Assembly (NCBI RefSeq): GCF_036227485.1
Contig: NZ_CP109479.1
Span: 2,790,001-2,854,000 of the forward strand
DNA length: 64,000 nucleotides
Source of the DNA: Streptomyces sp. NBC_01451
GTDB lineage: Bacteria > Actinomycetota > Actinomycetes > Streptomycetales > Streptomycetaceae
Reading direction: 5' to 3'
The position numbers and the translations under genes were made by a program. The notes below the pieces were generated by a model. That model was not told where the DNA came from. It worked only from the letters and a program-made list of their open reading frames with translations, and searched no databases. Positions within the stretch are counted from its first letter, which is position 1; every line of letters starts with the position of its first letter. Below, piece after piece: positions 18,435 to 26,922 of this stretch.

Positions 18435-19826
18435 TCACCCCACGTCGAGCCGGAGAAGATCCTCCTCGGTCTCGCGCCGGACGATCACCCGGGCCTCCCC
18501 GTCCCGCACCGCGACGACGGGCGGACGGAGGGCGTGGTTGTAGTTGCTGGCCATGGACCGGCAGTAGGCGCCGGTCGCGGGCACGGCGATGAGGTCGCCC
18601 GGCGCCAGGTCGGCGGGCAGGAAGGCGTCCTTGACGACGATGTCCCCGCTCTCGCAGTGCTTGCCGACGACCCGCACGAGCATGGGCGCGGCCTCGGAGG
18701 TCCGGGAGACGAGAGCGACGCTGTACTCGGCGTCGTACAGAGCGGTGCGGATGTTGTCGGACATCCCGCCGTCCACGGAGACATACGTGCGCAGCCCGTC
18801 CAGCGGCTTGATGGTGCCGACCTCGTAGAGGGTGAAGGCGGTGGGCCCGACGATGGCCCGCCCCGGCTCGACGGAGATACGGGGAGTACGGAGCCTGGCC
18901 CCCTCGCACTCCCGGCTGACGATCTCGTTGAGCGCCTTGGCGATCTCGTGCGGCTCGCGCGGGTCGTCGTCGCTGGTGTAGGCGATACCGAGCCCACCCC
19001 CGAGGTCGATCTCGGGCAGCTCGACCCCGTGCTCGTCACGAATGTCCTTGAGCAGCCCCACAACGCGGTGCGCGGCGACTTCGAAGCCCGACATGTCGAA
19101 GATCTGCGACCCGATGTGCGAGTGAATACCGATCAGCTCAAGCCCATCAAGCTGAAGCGCCCGCCGCACGGCCTCCGCGGCCTGCCCGCCGGCAAGGGGA
19201 ATACCGAACTTCTGGTCCTCGTGGGCGGTGGCGATGAACTCATGCGTATGGGCTTCGACCCCGACGGTGATACGGATCTGCACGCGCTGCCGCTTGCCGA
19301 GGGACTGCGCGACATGCGCGACGCGCACGATCTCCTGGAAGGAGTCGAGCACGATCCGCCCGACCCCGGCGCGAATGGCGGTCTCGATCTCTTCGACGGA
19401 CTTGTTGTTGCCGTGGAAGGCGATGCGATCGGCGGGCATACCGCCGGAGAGGGCGGTGGTGAGCTCCCCGCCGGAACAGACATCGAGATTGAGCCCCTCC
19501 TCGTGCAGCCACCGCACGACGGCACGCGAGAGGAACGCCTTGCCTGCGTAGAAGACGTCGGCGTCGGCCCCGAAGGCGGTACGCCACGCACGAGCCCGCT
19601 CACGGAAGTCGGTTTCGTCGAGGAGATAGGCGGGAGTACCGAATTCCTCGGCGAGCCGGGTCACCTCGACGCCTCCGACACTGACGACACCGTCGGGCGT
19701 ACGGGTGACGGTCGACGCCCAGACCTTCCGGTCCAGGTGGTTGAGGTCGGCGGGCGGGGCGGAGGGGTGCCCCTCGGGCAGGACATCGGCGTGGCGGGGC
19801 CCGGCGGGGTGTGCGGAACGGCTCAT
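18435..19826 (-). CDS. lysA: Diaminopimelate decarboxylase
   Basis: Last step of lysine synthesis: PLP-dependent decarboxylation of meso-diaminopimelate. The 463-residue protein has the alanine-racemase-like barrel with the PLP lysine in FYAGKAFLSR near residue 93, the HSHIGSQIFD motif, the phosphate-binding EIDLGGGLGIAY, and the second-subunit cysteine region ATGAYCRSMASNYN near the C-terminus. ATG at 19826 has GAGGA upstream at a longish spacing; the open frame extends far upstream, but that part is the antisense shadow of nrtL. It follows nrtL by 40 bases. Confidence 0.95.
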   Translation of the reverse strand: MSRSAHPAGPRHADVLPEGHPSAPPADLNHLDRKVWASTVTRTPDGVVSVGGVEVTRLAEEFGTPAYLLDETDFRERARAWRTAFGADADVFYAGKAFLSRAVVRWLHEEGLNLDVCSGGELTTALSGGMPADRIAFHGNNKSVEEIETAIRAGVGRIVLDSFQEIVRVAHVAQSLGKRQRVQIRITVGVEAHTHEFIATAHEDQKFGIPLAGGQAAEAVRRALQLDGLELIGIHSHIGSQIFDMSGFEVAAHRVVGLLKDIRDEHGVELPEIDLGGGLGIAYTSDDDPREPHEIAKALNEIVSRECEGARLRTPRISVEPGRAIVGPTAFTLYEVGTIKPLDGLRTYVSVDGGMSDNIRTALYDAEYSVALVSRTSEAAPMLVRVVGKHCESGDIVVKDAFLPADLAPGDLIAVPATGAYCRSMASNYNHALRPPVVAVRDGEARVIVRRETEEDLLRLDVG

Positions 19827-19866
19827 GGCTGGGTGGCTTCCTCGGTGTGTCAGAGGTATTTCAGTT

Positions 19867-20919
19867 TCAAAGGTATTCGGGTGCGTCGATACCGAGCAGG
19901 GACAGGCCGCCGGCCAGCACCGTCCCGGCGGCTTCGACGAGCGCGAGCCGGGCCCGGTGGGCGGCCGAGGGTTTCTCGTCGCCGAGCGGCAGCACGGTGG
20001 GGAGGAAGGCGAGCGTGGCATCGGCAAGGGTGACGAGATGCCGGGCGAGCCGGTCCGGGGCGCGGTGGGTGGCGGCGCCGAGGAGGAGTCGGGGGTGGTC
20101 GGCGAGAGCGAGCTGAAGAGGAGCCGGTACGTCGGCGAGGTCACCGGCGTACGCGGCGAAACCGAGGTCGGCGGCATTGCGGCCGAGGGCGCGGGTCCGC
20201 GCGTAGGCGTAACGCACCCGGAAGAAGGGGTTGCTCTCCCGCTGGACCAGGTGTTCGGCACCGATACGGGGCCGGTCGCGCGCCGCGGGATGGAGAAGCG
20301 CCCAGCGGCCGGCGTCGGGGCCGAGGGACGCCGGATCACAGGGGGCGGGAGGAAGAGCCCGAAGATCGAGAATCCGGCCCGCCTCAGTACCTTGTCCACC
20401 CCGTCCACCCGGTCCGCCGGGTCCGGTCCCTCCGGCCTGTTCACCGCTGCCGCGGTGGAGACGGACTCGGGCGCCTTGGGTGGCGACGATGCGTGCGACC
20501 GCGTCGGCGACGGCATCGGCCCGGGGTTCGTACGCGACCGGCAGCCGTACCGACAGCACCTGACCGGCGAGGGCGTCGCTGTGTCCGTAGCGCAGGCCCT
20601 GGGCGAGGATCTCGCGTACGAGAGCTGCGGGGGCGGCGCTGTCGAGGCTGATGTTGAGGAATCCGGGCCCGGTGATCTCGACGCCACGGACGCCGGGGGC
20701 GGCACTGATCCGCTCGCGCAGGACCTCGGCGACGTAGCGGGGGGTGCGCCCGGCGGGCCGGGCCAGCTGTAGCGCGATGTTCGTGGCGTAGTCCCCGGAA
20801 CCACCCGGCCCGGGCGCGGAGACACCGGCACGTACGGGGACGGCGACACTCAGCTCTCCCGCGTCGACAGCACGGCGCACCGCGCAGAGCACGGTACGGG
20901 AGAGCTCGACGGGGGTCAC
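19867..20919 (-). CDS. nrtL: ArgS-related anticodon-binding protein NrtL
   Basis: 350-residue relative of arginyl-tRNA synthetase without its catalytic core. The N-terminal part (1-120) resembles the ArgS additional domain (GDYATNIALQLAR, VEITGPGFLNISLD). The middle is short and Gly-rich with no HIGH or KMSK signature. The C-terminal part (about 215-350) is a DALR-type anticodon-binding helical domain (NPFFRVRYAYARTRALGRN...). It cannot charge tRNA; a role in tRNA-Arg binding or regulation is inferred. The gene sits just before lysA, and a tRNA-Arg gene lies about 1 kb away. GTG at 20919 starts the conserved sequence; no ribosome site is visible, so a leaderless mRNA is possible. Confidence 0.85.
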   Translation of the reverse strand: MTPVELSRTVLCAVRRAVDAGELSVAVPVRAGVSAPGPGGSGDYATNIALQLARPAGRTPRYVAEVLRERISAAPGVRGVEITGPGFLNISLDSAAPAALVREILAQGLRYGHSDALAGQVLSVRLPVAYEPRADAVADAVARIVATQGARVRLHRGSGEQAGGTGPGGPGGRGGQGTEAGRILDLRALPPAPCDPASLGPDAGRWALLHPAARDRPRIGAEHLVQRESNPFFRVRYAYARTRALGRNAADLGFAAYAGDLADVPAPLQLALADHPRLLLGAATHRAPDRLARHLVTLADATLAFLPTVLPLGDEKPSAAHRARLALVEAAGTVLAGGLSLLGIDAPEYL

Positions 20920-21226
20920 GGGACAAGCGTATGGGAGGAGGGGGGTGGGCAGGCCACTCGGTTTGGGGGCGGGGGCGGCAATTCCGCTATGTGGACGGAG
21001 GGGGGCGGACCGCAGGCGGGAGGTGGCGGACCGGAGGCGGGAGGGCGCGGGGAGACGGGAGCAGGGGCGGAGCCGGGGTTCGGGCCGAGGGATGCAGGGG
21101 CTCCAGCGGGGCGGTGCCGGATTCGGGGCCGAAGGGTGCACGGGCTCGGGCGGGCGGTGCCGGGTTCAGGGCGGACCGGTGCGCGGGTTCCGAGGGAGGG
21201 GTGCCCGGGCGGAGCGGTACCTCGGG
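20920..21226 (-). promoter_or_regulatory. C-rich, G-poor transcribed spacer; candidate Rho-utilisation region
   Basis: About 300 bases with no gene. The plus strand is extremely G-rich with many GGGG runs, so RNA from the minus strand downstream of the response-regulator gene is C-rich and G-poor. That composition is the classical signature of a Rho-dependent terminator (rut region). Degenerate repeats of the type GGTGCCGGRTTCGGGG occur several times. The plus strand also has G-quadruplex potential. Confidence 0.45.
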
Positions 21227-21766
21227 TCAGCCGCCGGCGCCTCGGCCGGCGCGCTCGGCTTCGGTAGGGGCGCCGAGGGAGCCGATGGCTGATCCCAGGG
21301 CCGGTCCGAGGGCACTCTCGAAGGAAGCGTCATCCTGCCCCCGCTCGGCCAACTGCCTTACGAGGCTGATGAGTTCAGCAGGATCGAAGGGCTTGGCGAG
21401 AAACGCGTCGACGCCGACCTCAAGCCCGGCCTCGACCTCGTACTGAGTACACGCGCTGATGATGGCGAGGGGCAGGTCGCGCGTACGGGGATCGGCGCGC
21501 AGCCGGGCGGCGGTGCGCAGACCGTCGAGGCGAGGCATCGCAACGTCGAGGGTGACGACATCGGGGCGCACCTGATGAACAACATCCAGACACTCGGCAC
21601 CATCAGCCGCGGTCACGACCTCGAAACCCTCCAGTTCGAGGTTGACCCTGATCAGCTGCCGGATGACCTTGTTGTCGTCCACAACAAGCACCCGACCGGA
21701 CACGCCTGGCACAAGTCGAGGGTAGGTCGAGACCGGCCGGCGCGTCCGGCTTTTCGCCACTTCCAC
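21227..21766 (-). CDS. Receiver-only response regulator
   Basis: 179-residue CheY-like protein without an output domain. The receiver fold starts at RVLVVDDNKVIRQLI, with the phosphoacceptor aspartate in VVTLDVAMPRLDG (about residue 75), the conserved Ser in AIISACTQ and the lysine in FLAKPFDP. A Gly/Ala-rich tail of about 40 residues follows. GTG at 21766 gives the longest protein; starting at GTG 21703 would begin directly at the receiver, and neither has a convincing ribosome site. A regulator of this kind is found here in other Streptomyces beside the tRNA-Arg gene. Its partner kinase is not in the window. Confidence 0.88.
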   Translation of the reverse strand: MEVAKSRTRRPVSTYPRLVPGVSGRVLVVDDNKVIRQLIRVNLELEGFEVVTAADGAECLDVVHQVRPDVVTLDVAMPRLDGLRTAARLRADPRTRDLPLAIISACTQYEVEAGLEVGVDAFLAKPFDPAELISLVRQLAERGQDDASFESALGPALGSAIGSLGAPTEAERAGRGAGG

Positions 21767-21875
21767 CGGTCCGATCGAGCGCCGGCCCCGTCCGCCACGA
21801 CCTCCAAAACCCGTTCCTGATCACCCCGAACGAGCTGGTAGGGTTCTACTCGTCGCCGCGCAACGCGCCAGACAC

Positions 21876-21947
21876 GCCCCCGTAGCTCAGGGGATAGAGC
21901 AACGGCCTCCGGAGCCGTGTGCGCAGGTTCGAATCCTGCCGGGGGCA
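21876..21947 (+). tRNA. tRNA-Arg (anticodon CCG)
   Basis: Complete cloverleaf of 72 bases. Acceptor stem GCCCCCG/CGGGGGC with discriminator A; D-arm GCTC...GAGC; anticodon stem ACGGC/GCCGT with loop CTCCGGA and anticodon CCG at 21909-21911, reading CGG; T-arm CAGGTTCGAATCCTG. CCA is not encoded (CCT follows). CGG is a major arginine codon at this GC content. Confidence 0.97.
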
Positions 21948-21965
21948 CCTTGAATGAGGTGCCTA

Positions 21966-22005
21966 AAGACCCCGCCATCAGCGCTTCAGCTGAGGACGGG
22001 GTCTT
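21966..22005 (+). terminator. tRNA-Arg terminator hairpin
   Basis: Outer stem AAGACCCCG/CGGGGTCTT (21966-21974 / 21997-22005) with an inner stem TCAGC/GCTGA. It starts 19 bases after the tRNA. Confidence 0.82.
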
Positions 22006-22259
22006 CGCGTGTGTGCAGGCGGGTGCCGTCGAAAGCAGCCGTTTGATAGTGATCGCGCTGCAGTGGCGCGTCGATCTTGAGTGGCTGTGCAACAGGTCAG
22101 CGGACGTTGCCAGGCTCCGCTTGTATCGCCTGCCGTTGACAGGACCTTGGGCTTGTGTCGATGCCTCTCAGCCGCCACTGCCGCGCCGTCCTCAATTGAG
22201 CCGCAGCGCTGTCAGCAAGGAACGCATCACGGCCGCATCCATCGGACCGGCCGGCCGTC

Positions 22260-22290
22260 GCGGGTTCGGAGCCCGCCAGGGGCACCTTGG
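22260..22290 (+). repeat. Decayed copy of the tRNA-Arg 3' end (possible attachment-site scar)
   Basis: GCGGGTTCGGAGCCCGC (T-arm-like) followed by AGGGGCACCTTGGAGAAGGT resembles the genuine tRNA 3' end, whose CAGGTTCGAATCCTG arm is followed by GGGGGCACCTTGAATGAGGT. The 5' half of a tRNA is absent. A terminator-like hairpin with the same AGACCCC/GGGGTCT stem follows both. Such a duplicate 3' end is what integration at a tRNA leaves behind. Confidence 0.6.
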
Positions 22291-22303
22291 AGAAGGTGGC
22301 CGA

Positions 22304-22342
22304 AGACCCCGCCAGCGGCGCAGTAGCCGAGGGTGGGGGTCT
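22304..22342 (+). terminator. Second AGACCCC/GGGGTCT hairpin
   Basis: Stem AGACCCC/GGGGTCT plus flanking GCC/GGT pairs, about 20 bases after the decayed tRNA end. It parallels the tRNA-Arg terminator and lies between the scar and the 3' end of the convergent marR gene, so it may also terminate that gene. Confidence 0.6.
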
Positions 22343-22389
22343 CCTCCGGTGGTTTGTTCGTCTTTGTTCGCCCTCTGTGCTTCTGGTTG

Positions 22390-22875
22390 TCAGCGGCTCA
22401 GGAGGGCGAGTTCCCGGTTCATTTCGGCGAGGAACCGGACGACCACCGCCAGTTCGTCGGCCGTGAAGCGGTCGCAGGCGGCTCCGGTGCTCCGAGCCAG
22501 CGGTCGGAAGTAGTCGGCGGCCACGCGTCTGGCCGCCTCCGCGTAGTGGAGGTGGACCACACGCCTGTCGTCGACCGCCCGGATGCGCTGGATGTGGCCC
22601 GCCTTCTCCAGGCGGTCGATGCAGGCCGTCACCGCGCCTGACGTGAGGCTGAGCCGCTCGCGAAGTCGGCCGGGGGTCATGGGGCCGTCGTCCGCGTCGG
22701 CGTCCAGGATCGCGATCAGGGCCAGTACGTCGGTGAGGTGCAGGCCCTGCGCCTGGGCGAACTTGTGGGCGATGCGGTTGAACTCCGCGTTCATTGCCCG
22801 CAGAAGGACGGCGAAGGACTGCAACCCCGTCGGGTCGTCTCCGGGAAGGGGGGACGAGGAGTTGTTGACGGGCAT
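22390..22875 (-). CDS. MarR-family transcriptional regulator
   Basis: 161-residue winged-helix regulator, expected to bind DNA as a dimer. The HTH covers about residues 60-105: MTPGRLRERLSLTSGAVTACIDRLEKAGHI, then the wing RAVDDRRVVHLHY. N- and C-terminal helices form the dimer interface. It is divergent from the MMPL transporter gene with a short shared intergenic palindrome, the usual arrangement of a local repressor of an efflux gene. The ligand is unknown. Confidence 0.92.
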   Translation of the reverse strand: MPVNNSSSPLPGDDPTGLQSFAVLLRAMNAEFNRIAHKFAQAQGLHLTDVLALIAILDADADDGPMTPGRLRERLSLTSGAVTACIDRLEKAGHIQRIRAVDDRRVVHLHYAEAARRVAADYFRPLARSTGAACDRFTADELAVVVRFLAEMNRELALLSR

Positions 22876-22881
22876 GATCCC

Positions 22882-22911
22882 AGTATATGTTCTCTCGATC
22901 GTTGAGATACT
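22882..22911. promoter_or_regulatory. Candidate MarR operator
   Basis: Thirty-base imperfect palindrome with arms AGTAT and ATACT and a TCGA-like centre (TTCTCTCGATCGTTGAGA inside). It lies between the marR start (22875) and the divergent MMPL gene and would block both promoters. Confidence 0.55.
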
Positions 22912-22950
22912 TAATCAGTGACTTACCTTCTCTGTCGCCTGAGGATGCTC

Positions 22951-25131
22951 ATGGGAACCACACCGCGCCGGGCCCGATGGCTCGTACCGCTCGTCCTGCT
23001 CCTCGTCTGGCTGGGCGTGGGCGGGACTCTCGGTCCTTACGCCGGGAAACTGGGCGAGGTGGCCACCAACGACCAGGCCGCGTTTCTGCCACAGAGCGCC
23101 GAGTCGACCCGGGTGCTCAAGGCGCGTGAGGCGTTCGACCGGTCCCAGTCCGAGACCCTGCCTGCGATCGTCGTCTGGACGGTGGACGGGAAACGGGTGG
23201 TCGGGAGCCGGCTGGTCGGTGAGGAGCAGCAGGCCGACGCCAACCGTGCGGTCGGCGGACTCGTCGGACGGCCCGGAGTGGTCGGGCTGCCCTCCCCCGC
23301 TCTCCTCTCCGAGGACGGGCAGGCGATGCAGTCTGTCGTACAGCTGAGGGCCGATCTCGGAGAGAAGCTTCCGGACGTCCTCGACACGGTGCGTGCGGCG
23401 GCGGGGAGTGTGCCGGGGACCACGGCGCGGATCGCGGGCCCGGCGGCGAGCCAGGCGGATCTGTCGGACGCGTTCGCGGGTATCGACGGGCTGTTGCTGG
23501 GCGTGGCGCTCGGTGCCGTGCTGCTGATTCTGCTGCTCGTCTACCGGAGTGTCCTCCTGCCGTTCCTGATCATCCTCGGCGCCGTGTTCGCCCTGGGACT
23601 GGCCTGTGCCGTCGTCTACGCGCTCGCGGACCGGGACATGGTGAGGGTGGACGGTCAGGTGCAGGGCATCCTGTCCATTCTGGTGATCGGTGCCGCCACC
23701 GACTACGCGCTGCTGCTGGTCGCCCGTTTCCGCGAGGAGCTCGCCGTGCGCGGGGACCGGGTCGAGGCCGCGGTGGCCGCCGTACGCCGCTCGTTCGGTG
23801 CGATCACCGCGAGCGCCGCGACCGTGGCGCTCGGCCTGTTGGCGCTGCTTGCCAGCGACCTCACGAACAACCGCGCCCTGGGCCCGGTCGGGGCCATCGG
23901 CATCGTGTGCGCCGTGCTCTCCGCACTCACCTTCCTGCCGGCCGTGCTGGCCCTGCTGGGCCGTGCCGCCTACTGGCCTTCCCTACCGGGATCGCCGGAC
24001 CCGGCAGACGCGTCGGACCCGTCGGATGTGGCGGACCCGTCCGGCGCGGTGGCTGGACGGCACGGGGTGTGGGGTCGCGTCGCCGCGACCGTGGACGCGC
24101 GACCTCGGCGGACGTGGGTGGTGACCGCACTTGTCCTGGCCGTCTTCGCGGCCTTCGCGCCGTCCCTGTCCGCCAAGGGCGTCCCGCTCGACGAGATCTT
24201 CGTGGGTGACGCGTCCTCGGTCGCCGCGCAGGACACGCTCGGTGAGCACTTCCCCGGCGGATCCGGCAACCCCGCCGTCATCATCGCCGACGCCGGGCGT
24301 GCCGCTCAGGTGACGGCCGCGGCGAGGCGCACCGAGGGGGTGGCGTCGGCCGGCACGGTCTCCGCGTCGGGGCGGCCGGACGCCGGGAAGCCGCTCGTCG
24401 TCGACGGCCGTGTCCGGATCGACGCCACCCTGGAAGCGACGGCGGACAGCGCTGCCGCCAAGAGGACCGTCGTGCGGCTGCGCGCGAACCTGCACGCCGT
24501 GTCCGGGGCCGACGCGCTGGTCGGCGGGTACACGGCGCAGCAGTACGACACCCAGCGGACGGCCGCCCGCGACCGTACCGTCATCGTGCCCGTCGTGCTC
24601 GCCATCATCCTCCTGATCCTGATGCTGCTGCTGCGCTCACTGCTGGTACCGGTGCTGCTGGTGGCCACCGTCGCGCTCAACTTCCTCGCGACGCTCGGGG
24701 TGTCGGCGCTCGTCTTCGAGCATCTCCTCGGCTTCAGCGGCACGGACGCGTCGGTACCGCTGTACGGGTTCGTGTTCCTGGTGGCGCTCGGCGTCGACTA
24801 CAACATCTTCCTGATGTCCCGGGTACGGGAGGAGTCGCTCGCCCACGGCACGCGGTGGGGCGTGCTGCGCGGGCTGACCACGACCGGCGGAGTGATCACC
24901 TCGGCCGGCGTGGTGCTCGCCGCGACCTTCGCTGCCCTGATGGTGATCCCGCTCGCCTTCCTGGTCCAGATCGCGTTCATCGTCGCCTTCGGCGTCCTGC
25001 TCGACACGCTCGTCGTCCGCTCGTTGCTGGTGCCCGCCCTGGTGATCGACATCGGTCCGCGGGCGTGGTGGCCGAGTTCCCTGGCCCGCGACGCCGACGG
25101 GAACAGGGCCGGGCCGAAGCCTCCGGCGTGA
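22951..25131 (+). CDS. MMPL/RND-family membrane transporter
   Basis: About 726 residues with the RND/MMPL layout: one N-terminal helix, a first extracytoplasmic domain (about 40-185), five or six helices (185-345), a linker, a second extracytoplasmic loop (390-530) and the final block of helices (540-715). Related motifs recur in both halves: GAATDYALLLVARFREEL in the first and LGVDYNIFLMSRVREE in the second, carrying the proton-relay Asp/Tyr. Actinobacterial MMPL proteins export lipids, polyketides or drugs. I chose ATG 22951 because GAGG lies six bases upstream; a GTG at 22918 would overlap the operator region. It is probably repressed by the divergent MarR protein. Confidence 0.92.
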   Translation: MGTTPRRARWLVPLVLLLVWLGVGGTLGPYAGKLGEVATNDQAAFLPQSAESTRVLKAREAFDRSQSETLPAIVVWTVDGKRVVGSRLVGEEQQADANRAVGGLVGRPGVVGLPSPALLSEDGQAMQSVVQLRADLGEKLPDVLDTVRAAAGSVPGTTARIAGPAASQADLSDAFAGIDGLLLGVALGAVLLILLLVYRSVLLPFLIILGAVFALGLACAVVYALADRDMVRVDGQVQGILSILVIGAATDYALLLVARFREELAVRGDRVEAAVAAVRRSFGAITASAATVALGLLALLASDLTNNRALGPVGAIGIVCAVLSALTFLPAVLALLGRAAYWPSLPGSPDPADASDPSDVADPSGAVAGRHGVWGRVAATVDARPRRTWVVTALVLAVFAAFAPSLSAKGVPLDEIFVGDASSVAAQDTLGEHFPGGSGNPAVIIADAGRAAQVTAAARRTEGVASAGTVSASGRPDAGKPLVVDGRVRIDATLEATADSAAAKRTVVRLRANLHAVSGADALVGGYTAQQYDTQRTAARDRTVIVPVVLAIILLILMLLLRSLLVPVLLVATVALNFLATLGVSALVFEHLLGFSGTDASVPLYGFVFLVALGVDYNIFLMSRVREESLAHGTRWGVLRGLTTTGGVITSAGVVLAATFAALMVIPLAFLVQIAFIVAFGVLLDTLVVRSLLVPALVIDIGPRAWWPSSLARDADGNRAGPKPPA

Positions 25132-25149
25132 CGGCAGCGCATCCGGGCA

Positions 25150-25182
25150 CCCGGGAGTCCCGGACTTCCCGGGACTCCCGGG
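25150..25182 (+). terminator. MMPL gene terminator
   Basis: Perfect 14-bp stem CCCGGGAGTCCCGG/CCGGGACTCCCGGG with a 5-base loop, about 20 bases after the stop. Confidence 0.87.
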
Positions 25183-25273
25183 CCGCTTCGCGACGACGGG
25201 CACGGTGGGCCCGTAGCGGCAATGATCGGACGACGGGGCAACAGCGTAGGAGCGAGCGCGTGGAGGCACGGTC

Positions 25274-26848
25274 GTGAGCACGGATGGAGAGCGGAAGGGG
25301 CCGGACGCGGCGGAGGGACACGGTGGCCGCGGGGCCGAGAGGCTGCGCTGCCTGGTCACCGGAGCGTCCGGCTACATCGGCGGGCGCCTGGTGCCGGAGC
25401 TGCTGGAGGCGGGCCACCGGGTACGGTGTCTGGCCCGTTCCCCGGACAAGCTCCGTGACCACCCCTGGGCGGGAGACGTCGAGCCGGTTCGCGGGGACGT
25501 CACGGACCCCGAGTCGGTCGCTGCCGCCATGCGCGGCATCGACGTCGCGTACTACCTGGTGCACGCCCTCGGCTCCGGCTCCGGCTTCGAGGACACCGAC
25601 CGCCGCGCCGCGCGCGTCTTCGCCGAGCAGGCACAGGCCGCGGGCGTACGGCGGATCGTCTATCTCGGCGGGCTCACCCCGCGGGGCGTACCCGAGGACT
25701 CGCTGTCCCCGCACCTGCGGTCCCGGGCCGAGGTGGGGCGGATCCTCCTCGACGCGCCGGTACCCGCCACCGTGCTGCGGGCGGCGGTCGTCATCGGCTC
25801 GGGGTCGGCCTCCTTCGAGATGCTGCGCTACCTCACCGAGCGGCTGCCGGTGATGGTCACCCCGAGCTGGGTGCACACCCGCACCCAGCCCATCGGGGTA
25901 CGGGACGTGCTGCGCTACCTCGTCGGCTCGGCCACCATGCCGGACGACGTCAACCGGGCGTTCGACATCGGCGGCCCGGACGTCCTGACCTACCGGGAGA
26001 TGATGAGCCGTTACGCCGTCGTCGCGGGACTGCGGAAACGGCTCGTCGTGCCGGTTCCGATCCTGACCCCGAGGCTGTCCAGCCACTGGGTCGGTCTCGT
26101 CACACCCGTGCCCGCCTCCCTGGCCCGGCCGCTCACGGAGTCGCTGCGCCACGAGGTCGTCTGCCACGAGCACGACATCGCCCGGTACGTTCCCGACCTT
26201 CCGGGCCGGCCGCTGCCCTTCGACGAGGCGCTGGCCCTGGCGCTGCGGAGGGTGCGGGAGGCGCAGGTCGCCACCCGCTGGTCGTCCGCCGCCCTGCCGG
26301 GTGCGCCCAGTGACCCCCTGCCCACCGACCCGGACTGGGCGGGCGGCAGCCTCTACCAGGACGAGCGGCGCCTGTCGGTCGACGCGTCCCCGCAGGCCCT
26401 GTGGAAGGTGGTCGAGGGCATCGGGGGCGACAACGGCTGGTACTCCTTTCCGCTGGCCTGGGCGGTCCGGGGCTGGTTGGACCGGTTCGCCGGGGGTGTC
26501 GGCCTGCGCCGCGGGCGACGCGACGCCGAGCGCCTGCGGGTCGGTGACTCGCTGGACTTCTGGCGGGTCGAGGAGATCGAGCCCGGACGGCTGCTGCGGC
26601 TGCGGGCCGAGATGCGCCTGCCCGGCCTCGCCTGGCTGGAGATGTACGTCGAGACAGCGGGCGAGGGCCGCACCCGTTACCGCCAGCGTGCCCTGTTCCA
26701 CCCACGCGGTCTGCTGGGCCACGTCTACTGGTGGTCCGTCTCCCCCTTCCACGCGGTCGTCTTCGGCGGCATGGCCCGCAACATCACCCGAGCCGCCGCC
26801 AAGGCCACCAGCGGGCGCGGGACATCGTCACTCGCCGACCACAAGTGA
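25274..26848 (+). CDS. SDR/NmrA-type NAD(P)-binding protein fused to DUF2867
   Basis: 524-residue two-domain protein. Residues 25-300 form an extended/atypical SDR Rossmann fold with LVTGASGYIGGRLVPELL, the acidic VRGDVTDPESV and YLGGL; no clear YxxxK catalytic pair is visible, as in NmrA-like proteins. Residues 365-510 match DUF2867 (LYQDERRLSVDASPQALWKVVEGIGGDNGWYSF, YWWSVSPFHAVVFGGM). The fusion is common in bacteria, but its reaction is not established. GTG at 25274 has GGAGG eight bases upstream. It is monocistronic, after the MMPL terminator. Confidence 0.87.
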   Translation: MSTDGERKGPDAAEGHGGRGAERLRCLVTGASGYIGGRLVPELLEAGHRVRCLARSPDKLRDHPWAGDVEPVRGDVTDPESVAAAMRGIDVAYYLVHALGSGSGFEDTDRRAARVFAEQAQAAGVRRIVYLGGLTPRGVPEDSLSPHLRSRAEVGRILLDAPVPATVLRAAVVIGSGSASFEMLRYLTERLPVMVTPSWVHTRTQPIGVRDVLRYLVGSATMPDDVNRAFDIGGPDVLTYREMMSRYAVVAGLRKRLVVPVPILTPRLSSHWVGLVTPVPASLARPLTESLRHEVVCHEHDIARYVPDLPGRPLPFDEALALALRRVREAQVATRWSSAALPGAPSDPLPTDPDWAGGSLYQDERRLSVDASPQALWKVVEGIGGDNGWYSFPLAWAVRGWLDRFAGGVGLRRGRRDAERLRVGDSLDFWRVEEIEPGRLLRLRAEMRLPGLAWLEMYVETAGEGRTRYRQRALFHPRGLLGHVYWWSVSPFHAVVFGGMARNITRAAAKATSGRGTSSLADHK

Positions 26849-26922
26849 GCCTGCTTCAGGGCGCGTTGGCCTGACAGCCCGGCCTCCGCGCCCTGCACCA
26901 CCCTCAGTTGCCCACTCGCGGC

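Noticed and set aside
19827..20849. 340-residue upstream extension of lysA
   Set aside because: The extension is the out-of-frame shadow of nrtL, is Pro/Ser/Arg-rich, and the lysA family start with an ATG is at 19826.
20945..21292. Gly/Arg-rich plus-strand frames in the G-rich spacer
   Set aside because: Pure composition effect of G-runs; no ribosome site or family motif.
24977..26752. 591-codon minus-strand frame opposite the SDR/DUF2867 gene
   Set aside because: No motif, and the plus-strand protein is clearly coding.
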